DNA of 27,891 bases, from the NCBI GenBank assembly GCA_046482845.1, contig JAWOEJ010000345.1:1-27891 (forward strand), written 5' to 3'. The translations under genes were made by a program, and so were the position numbers. This DNA comes from DATFJZ01 sp046482845. GTDB lineage: Bacteria > Desulfobacterota > Desulfobacteria > Desulfobacterales > Desulfobacteraceae. Every line of letters begins with the position of its first letter. Position 1 is the first letter of the stretch. Below are positions 22,869-27,891 of the stretch, in pieces. The notes beneath the pieces were generated by a model that ran no database searches, was not told the DNA's origin, and saw nothing but the letters and a program-made list of their open reading frames with translations.

Positions 22869-24977
22869 ATGATAAATAAAAGAATAACCCGGCATCCTGT
22901 TCTTGAAGTTGAACAAAGGGAAGATGTGTCTTTTTCGTGGAACGGACAGGAGCTGACCGGAAAAAAAGGGGAAATGATCTCGTCTGCACTGTTTGCCAGC
23001 GGCATTCAGATTTTTGGTCATCATCAGAAAGACCGCTCACCCCAGGGCATGTTCTGCGCCAATGGACAATGCTCTCAATGCCTTGTGATTGCCGACGGGC
23101 TTCCTGTCAAGTCCTGTATGACCCCGTTAAGGGAGGGGATGACGGTGGAAAGCGTTGAGGGCCTGCCTGTTCTGCCTGAAGCAGATGATCCGGGAAAATG
23201 CCTGGATGTAAAAGAAAAAAAAGTGGATGTGCTGATTATCGGTGCCGGGCCGGCCGGCCTGTCTGCTGCCCTGGAGCTGGGAAAGGCCGGCATTGAAACA
23301 CTGCTCATTGATGACAAGGACAAGGCCGGTGGAAAACTTGTTCTCCAGACCCATAAATTTTTCGGGTCTGTGGAAGATTCCCATGCCGGCACCCGGGGAT
23401 TTACCATCGGACAGATCCTGGATAATGATCTCAAGGCCTTTGACTGCGTGGAAACCTGGCTTAACACCACGGCTGTGGGGGTTTTTTCAGATAAAATCGT
23501 GGGCGTTGTCAGAAACGGTGTTTATATTAAAATAAGGCCGGAAAAGCTGCTGGTGGCCACAGGCGCAAGGGAAAAGATGCTTCCCTTTCCCGGCAATACT
23601 TTGCCCGGGGTTTACGGCGCCGGCGCGTTTCAGACCCTGGTAAACAGAGACCTTATTAAAGCCTCGGAAAAGGTGTTTATCGTTGGTGGCGGCAATGTGG
23701 GGATCATTGCCGGTTATCATGCGATCCAGGCAGGAATAGAAGTGGTTGCCGTGATTGAGGGCATGGCAGAGGTCGGGGGATACAAAGTCCATGCGGACAA
23801 ACTGAAACGCTTAGGAGTTCCTATCTTTACAAGCCATACCGTGCTCTCAGCCAACGGAACAGACCGGGTTGAATCCGTAACCATTGCAGGGCTCGACAAC
23901 TCCTGGCATCCAGTGCCGGGTACGGAAAAAACCTTTGAAGTGGATACCCTGCTCATCGCAGTGGGGCTTTCTGAGGTCAATGAATTTTACCACAAGGCAA
24001 AACAATGGGGCATGGATGTCTATTGCGCCGGTGATGCAAGGGAAATTGCCGAAGCATCCGCCGCCATATTTGCCGGAAAAATTGAGGGGCTTAAAATTGC
24101 AAAATCCCTTGGCAGATTTCAGGGAGACATTCCTGCATCCCTTGAAGAAAAAGCATCCGTTCTGAAATCAAAACCTGGAAAGCCTGTTAAAAAAGATCCT
24201 CCAGGGGAAGAAAGCGGTGTCATGCCCATATTTCATTGTTTTCAGGAAATACCCTGCAACCCCTGCACTTCGGTATGTGAAGAACATATTATCAGAACCG
24301 AGAATGATGCCATTACCGGTCTTCCCTATGCAGAGGATGTGAGCCGATGCAAGGGCTGCATGAATTGTGTGGCCATCTGCCCGGGACTTGCCGTCAGCCT
24401 GGTGGATTACCGGAAGAATTCGGATTTCCCAACGGTCACCCTGCCCTATGAGATCTGGCGGGATAAGGTTGAAAAGGGCAGAGAGATTATTTTAACCGAT
24501 ATTGACGGCAATATCATTCCCTCGTCTGCTCCGGGCGGCAGGCACAGGGTAAAACGGGTGATCGCCAATAAAAAGAAATTTCCTGGTACCCTTATGGTCC
24601 AGGTGGAAGTGGCAAAGGAAAATGCCAAAAAAGTGATTGGCATCAGAATCCAGGAAAAAATTTCACAGCCCATTGCGCTGCCTGATACAACTGCTCTGCC
24701 GGACGAAGCAGTGATTTGCCGGTGTGAAAGGGTAACCCTTGGAGAAATCCGTGCTGCCATCAGGGACGGGGTAAGAGATATAAACCAGCTCAAAGCCATC
24801 AACCGTGCAGGAATGGGCGCCTGCGGCTCAAAAACCTGCAGGCCCATGCTCTGGAAGATATTCAGGGACGAGGGCATTGATTTAAAAGAGGTGACCGACC
24901 GGGTGGACCGGCCCCTGTTTGTGGAAGTGCCCCTGGGGACATTTGCCGGTATCAAAGGAGATGATTTTGATGGGTAA
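22869..24977 (+). CDS. Multi-cluster FAD/Fe-S oxidoreductase (amine dehydrogenase alpha-type subunit, fused)
   Basis: The 702-residue protein joins parts that are often separate genes (HcnA and HcnB, or sarcosine/opine/proline dehydrogenase subunits). In order: a [2Fe-2S] domain with Cys63, Cys68, Cys71 and Cys83; an FAD-binding Rossmann motif LIIGAGPAGLSAA (122-134); a second nucleotide motif FIVGGGNVGI (270-279); a ferredoxin-like segment with Cys463, Cys466, Cys470 (plus Cys457) and Cys494, Cys497, Cys500, Cys504, suited to two [4Fe-4S] clusters; and a BFD-like [2Fe-2S] domain with Cys617, Cys619, Cys652 and Cys657. It probably takes electrons from the DadA-like partner encoded 53 bp downstream and passes them to ferredoxin or NAD. 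GAGG (22858-22861) precedes the ATG. The substrate is unknown. Confidence 0.9.
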   Translation: MINKRITRHPVLEVEQREDVSFSWNGQELTGKKGEMISSALFASGIQIFGHHQKDRSPQGMFCANGQCSQCLVIADGLPVKSCMTPLREGMTVESVEGLPVLPEADDPGKCLDVKEKKVDVLIIGAGPAGLSAALELGKAGIETLLIDDKDKAGGKLVLQTHKFFGSVEDSHAGTRGFTIGQILDNDLKAFDCVETWLNTTAVGVFSDKIVGVVRNGVYIKIRPEKLLVATGAREKMLPFPGNTLPGVYGAGAFQTLVNRDLIKASEKVFIVGGGNVGIIAGYHAIQAGIEVVAVIEGMAEVGGYKVHADKLKRLGVPIFTSHTVLSANGTDRVESVTIAGLDNSWHPVPGTEKTFEVDTLLIAVGLSEVNEFYHKAKQWGMDVYCAGDAREIAEASAAIFAGKIEGLKIAKSLGRFQGDIPASLEEKASVLKSKPGKPVKKDPPGEESGVMPIFHCFQEIPCNPCTSVCEEHIIRTENDAITGLPYAEDVSRCKGCMNCVAICPGLAVSLVDYRKNSDFPTVTLPYEIWRDKVEKGREIILTDIDGNIIPSSAPGGRHRVKRVIANKKKFPGTLMVQVEVAKENAKKVIGIRIQEKISQPIALPDTTALPDEAVICRCERVTLGEIRAAIRDGVRDINQLKAINRAGMGACGSKTCRPMLWKIFRDEGIDLKEVTDRVDRPLFVEVPLGTFAGIKGDDFDG

Positions 24978-25030
24978 CATGAGTGTTAGCACAGAAATAT
25001 TCTGGGGGAGAAAAAAGCAAGGAGAGTTTG

Positions 25031-26185
25031 ATGAAAACATATGATATTATCATCATTGGTGCTGGTTCTATAGGTGTTCCCGCTGCCATGGCACTTGGCG
25101 AGAAGGGCGTAAAAACAGCAGTGATAGATAAAAAGCCATCTCCGGGCCAGGGAGAGAACAAACATGCCATCGGCGGCATAAGGGCGACCCATTCGGATCC
25201 TGGAAAAATTCTTGTGGGAATAAAATCTCTGGAGATTTTTTCCACATGGCAGGAAAAACATGGCGATGACATTGAATGGCTTAAGGGCGGGTATCTTTTT
25301 CCTGTGTACCGGGAAAAGGAAGAACGCCTGTTAAAAGGGTTTCTTCCCATCCAGAAAAAATACGGCCTGAACATTGATTATATTTCTCCTGATCAGGTGT
25401 GCCGTACTGCACCGGGCATAAACACAGACCACCTCATGGGCGGTACGTTTTCCCCGGATGACGGGTCTGCCTCTCCGCTTATTTCAACCAATGCCTTTTA
25501 TAAAAAGGCCTGTGAAACAGGTCATGTGGATTTTCATTTTAAGGAAAAGGTCGGGGCGATACATCTGGAAAACAACAGGATAACAGGTCTTGATACGGAT
25601 AAGAATGCATATTCTGCGCCTATGATCATTGATGCCGCAGGCGGCTATTCAAGGGATTTAGGTAAACTGGCAGGTCTTGATATCCCTGTGGTCCCTGATT
25701 CCCATGAAGGCGGGATAACAGAGCCGGTCAAGCCTTTTTTTAAAGCCATGGTTGTGGATTTAAGGCAGACGTCGGGATCAAAGAATTACTACTTTTATCA
25801 GAACCGGCATGGACAGGTTGTGTTCTGCATTACCCCTGATCCTCCCATTATTGGAACAGATAAAAGGGAAACCTCAATTTTTCTTCCCCAGGTCAGCAGA
25901 AGAATGGTTGATCTCATGCCCCGCCTTAAAAATATAAGGGTTCGACGTGTGTGGCGGGGGCTCTACCCCATGACTCCGGACGGGTCTCCCCTGGTGGGAA
26001 AAAACCGGGATGTAAAAGGACTTATCCATGCCACAGGCATGTGCGGCCAGGGATATATGCTCGGGCCCGGTATTGGAGAGACCATTTCAAGACTTGTAAC
26101 CGATACCCTGACAGAGGACGATGGTATTGTTCTGGATGAATTTTCCCTGTACCGTGAATTTGGAGGAGAAGAAGCCCTGAAATAG
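25031..26185 (+). CDS. DadA/HcnC-type FAD-dependent amine or amino-acid dehydrogenase
   Basis: The 384-residue flavoprotein is of the DAO family (D-amino-acid, sarcosine, proline and opine dehydrogenases). The FAD-binding motif is IIGAGSIGVPAAMALGEKG (8-26), followed by VIDKK. The family-typical C-terminal FAD contact is GMCGQGYMLGPGIGE, after the MTPDGSPLVG stretch. It most likely holds the substrate-oxidising site, while the multi-cluster protein upstream carries electrons away; such pairs are known for proline, sarcosine, opine and glycine-type substrates. I start at ATG 25031, with AAGGAGAG at 25018-25025; an upstream in-frame start at 24983 lacks a family match. An operon with the upstream gene (53-bp gap) is likely. 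Confidence 0.92.
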   Translation: MKTYDIIIIGAGSIGVPAAMALGEKGVKTAVIDKKPSPGQGENKHAIGGIRATHSDPGKILVGIKSLEIFSTWQEKHGDDIEWLKGGYLFPVYREKEERLLKGFLPIQKKYGLNIDYISPDQVCRTAPGINTDHLMGGTFSPDDGSASPLISTNAFYKKACETGHVDFHFKEKVGAIHLENNRITGLDTDKNAYSAPMIIDAAGGYSRDLGKLAGLDIPVVPDSHEGGITEPVKPFFKAMVVDLRQTSGSKNYYFYQNRHGQVVFCITPDPPIIGTDKRETSIFLPQVSRRMVDLMPRLKNIRVRRVWRGLYPMTPDGSPLVGKNRDVKGLIHATGMCGQGYMLGPGIGETISRLVTDTLTEDDGIVLDEFSLYREFGGEEALK

Positions 26186-26215
26186 CTGTGATGAGCAGTT
26201 AAACAAGAATTTTTC

Positions 26216-26247
26216 CCGGCGGTCAGCTGTCAGACAGCTGCTGCCGG
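26216..26247 (+). terminator. Strong hairpin upstream of the AOR gene
   Basis: CCGGC-GGT-CAGCTGTC-A-GACAGCTG-CT-GCCGG: perfect 8-bp inner arms (26224-26231, 26233-26240) and 5-bp outer arms (26216-26220, 26243-26247). There is no T run on the + strand. It may be an attenuator, an mRNA-stabilising stem between the two genes, or a protein-binding palindrome; terminator is only the nearest category. Confidence 0.45.
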
Positions 26248-26317
26248 CAAAAAGATAAAGCATGGCCTTTCGCACACAACAAAGCATTAAAGAACAGGTT
26301 TACACAAGGAGTTATTT

Positions 26318-27891
26318 ATGTCTGAATTTAAATTAAAGGAGATTAAGTCACAGTCCTATGATCCTCCCGGGATCAGAAAAGGATACACTGACAAATCTCT
26401 GCACGTCAATGTGTCTGATGCGGATATTTCAATTAAGGATATCGACGAAGCGGTTAAGGAAACATTTATCGGCGGCAAGGGATATGATCTCTGGCTGCTC
26501 TGGAATGCGGTAAAAGATTACACAAAATGGAATGACCCTGAAAATGCCATCTGTATTTCATCAGGACCTCTGGGGGGTACTCCGGGGTATCCTGGAGCAG
26601 GGAAAAGTATTGTTACTACCATTTCACCGCTGACCAATGCCCCCATGGATTCAAACGTAGGTGGTTATTTTGGTCCGTATAAAAAATTTTCAGGCTTTGA
26701 TGTTGTAGAAATTACAGGCAAAGCGCCAAAGGAAACCATTGTTCTCATTGACGGCATAGAAAATAAGATACGCATATTTGAAGCCGCAAATCTGCCGGAA
26801 GACGCCTATGCCCTGTCTGATACGTTAACCGGGCATTTCGGCGATGGAAAACCCAATAATATTTCGGTGGTATGTACCGGTCCGGCTGCCAGACATACAT
26901 TAATGGGGTGCCTTAATTTTTCCTGGTATGATGCGGGTAGAAAAAGGGTGAGATACAAACAGGCAGGGCGGGGCGGTATAGGAACGGTGTTTGCCGACAA
27001 GCGTGTAAAAGCGGTTGTGGCCAGGTGGGGGTCTGTTTCCCTGGCATCAAACCAGCCGGCTGACAAGGAAGCCCTGAAAAAAGTGATAAAAAATCATACC
27101 AAAAGCATTACAAGCCTTGATCCCAAACAGAACCGCATGGCGGTTGTGGGCACAACCCATATTGTTCCCATCATGAATGCCCATGACTGCCTGCCGGTCA
27201 ACAATTTTCAGTTCGGCAGCCATCCACAAGGGAATAACATAGGGGAAGAAACCTTTGAGCATATCTTTGACAAGGGGTTTGACGGGTGCTGGAAGGGGTG
27301 TTCAGTTGCCTGTGCCCATGGTGTAAAGGATTTTGTCCCGTTTACCGGTCCCTATCAGGGCAAAAGAGTGTTTGTGGACGGGCCTGAATATGAAACCATT
27401 GCTGGATGCGGGTCAAGTCTTGGTATCTTTGATGCCTTTACCATAGTTGAGATCAATTTTTATTGTGATGCCTACGGCCTTGATACGATTTCCGTTGGTA
27501 CCTCCATTGCCTTTGTTATGGAGTGCTTTGAAAAAGGCCTTATTACAATAGAACATACCAACGGCATGGAATTGAACTTCGGCAGCCGCATCAATGCGCT
27601 GGAATTGATTCACCAGATGGCGCTGGGAGAAGGGTTTGGCGCAATAGTAGGCAAGGGCATCCGGCAGATGAAGGATATCTTTGCCAGAGACTTTGGTGCC
27701 GATGCTGCAGTGATGCAGGATATCGGCATGGAGTCCAAGGGCCTTGAGTTTTCAGAGTATATTACAAAGGAATCCCTGGCCCAGCAGGGCGGATACGGTC
27801 TTGCCCTGAAAGGTCCCCAGCATGATGAAGCCTGGCTTATCTTTCTGGATATGGTGCATAATTTCATGCCCACCTTTGAAAACAAGGCGGA
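26318..27891 (+). CDS. aor: Tungsten-type aldehyde:ferredoxin oxidoreductase (5' part, cut by window end)
   Basis: The frame starts at ATG 26318 with AAGGAG at 26306-26311 and stays open to the window edge (524 codons seen; the family is usually near 600 or more). AOR enzymes oxidise aldehydes to acids with a tungsten- or molybdenum-bis-pyranopterin and one [4Fe-4S] cluster, reducing ferredoxin. Seen are the N-terminal domain with GGKGYDLWLLWN and SGPLGGTPGYPGAGK, the pterin-binding QAGRGGIGTVFADKRVKAVV (ending near residue 230), the cluster Cys group CWKGCSVAC (Cys324, Cys328, Cys332) and the conserved FYCDAYGLDTISVGTSIAF. The Cys spacing (CX3CX3C) differs from the CX2CX3C I know from the Pyrococcus enzyme. 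The C-terminal part and fourth Cys are outside the window. It lies 132 bp after the FAD dehydrogenase on the same strand. Confidence 0.93.
   Translation, partial: MSEFKLKEIKSQSYDPPGIRKGYTDKSLHVNVSDADISIKDIDEAVKETFIGGKGYDLWLLWNAVKDYTKWNDPENAICISSGPLGGTPGYPGAGKSIVTTISPLTNAPMDSNVGGYFGPYKKFSGFDVVEITGKAPKETIVLIDGIENKIRIFEAANLPEDAYALSDTLTGHFGDGKPNNISVVCTGPAARHTLMGCLNFSWYDAGRKRVRYKQAGRGGIGTVFADKRVKAVVARWGSVSLASNQPADKEALKKVIKNHTKSITSLDPKQNRMAVVGTTHIVPIMNAHDCLPVNNFQFGSHPQGNNIGEETFEHIFDKGFDGCWKGCSVACAHGVKDFVPFTGPYQGKRVFVDGPEYETIAGCGSSLGIFDAFTIVEINFYCDAYGLDTISVGTSIAFVMECFEKGLITIEHTNGMELNFGSRINALELIHQMALGEGFGAIVGKGIRQMKDIFARDFGADAAVMQDIGMESKGLEFSEYITKESLAQQGGYGLALKGPQHDEAWLIFLDMVHNFMPTFENKA

Overview
The window looks like a chromosomal segment of an anaerobic deltaproteobacterium, most likely a sulfate reducer of the Desulfobacterales (Desulfobacterota). 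This is inferred from protein style (a ftsH-folP-YbbR order, a complex FAD/Fe-S amine dehydrogenase beside an aldehyde:ferredoxin oxidoreductase, a CheA with an added MshEN-like segment) and from the frequent TTG starts. No rRNA, tRNA, CRISPR array, transposase or phage gene was seen.

Left part (1-6.65 kb, + strand): the 3' end of carB, then a compact chemosensory block cheR-cheD-cheA-cheB and a stand-alone receiver protein. CheD has Ser where the catalytic Cys is expected. CheA carries a long non-canonical N-terminus and a tandem MshEN-like motif between its Hpt and dimerisation domains. No CheW or chemoreceptor gene lies in the window.

Core housekeeping part (6.8-12.55 kb, + strand): tilS, ftsH, folP, a YbbR-domain protein and coaX. 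folP overlaps ftsH and the YbbR gene by a few bases. The diadenylate cyclase gene that commonly sits between folP and ybbR is absent.

Minus-strand block (16.54-12.55 kb, read leftwards): yggT, divIVA, pilT, a second PilT/PilU-type ATPase, and a zinc-ribbon plus degenerate-receiver protein. The last three are tightly spaced and look like one twitching-motility transcription unit; the block converges on coaX.

Right part (16.87-27.89 kb, + strand): a catabolic island. A FadR/PdhR-type GntR regulator has its own promoter, with a perfect TGGT-N3-ACCA operator next to the -10. It is followed by livK, livH, livM, livG and livF (amino-acid-type ABC transporter), a 702-residue oxidoreductase holding two FAD/NAD Rossmann motifs and four predicted Fe-S clusters, a DadA/HcnC-type FAD dehydrogenase, and an aldehyde:ferredoxin oxidoreductase cut by the window end. 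My inference is import of an amino acid or secondary amine, its oxidation by the two-subunit flavoenzyme, and oxidation of a resulting aldehyde with electrons passed to ferredoxin. The substrate cannot be read from the sequence.

Non-coding DNA: three copies of one imperfect palindromic repeat family (16.0, 19.1 and 22.8 kb) occupy intergenic gaps in the right half. A 7-bp-period array lies in the yggT/gntR divergent region. Several strong inverted repeats sit between genes of the catabolic island.
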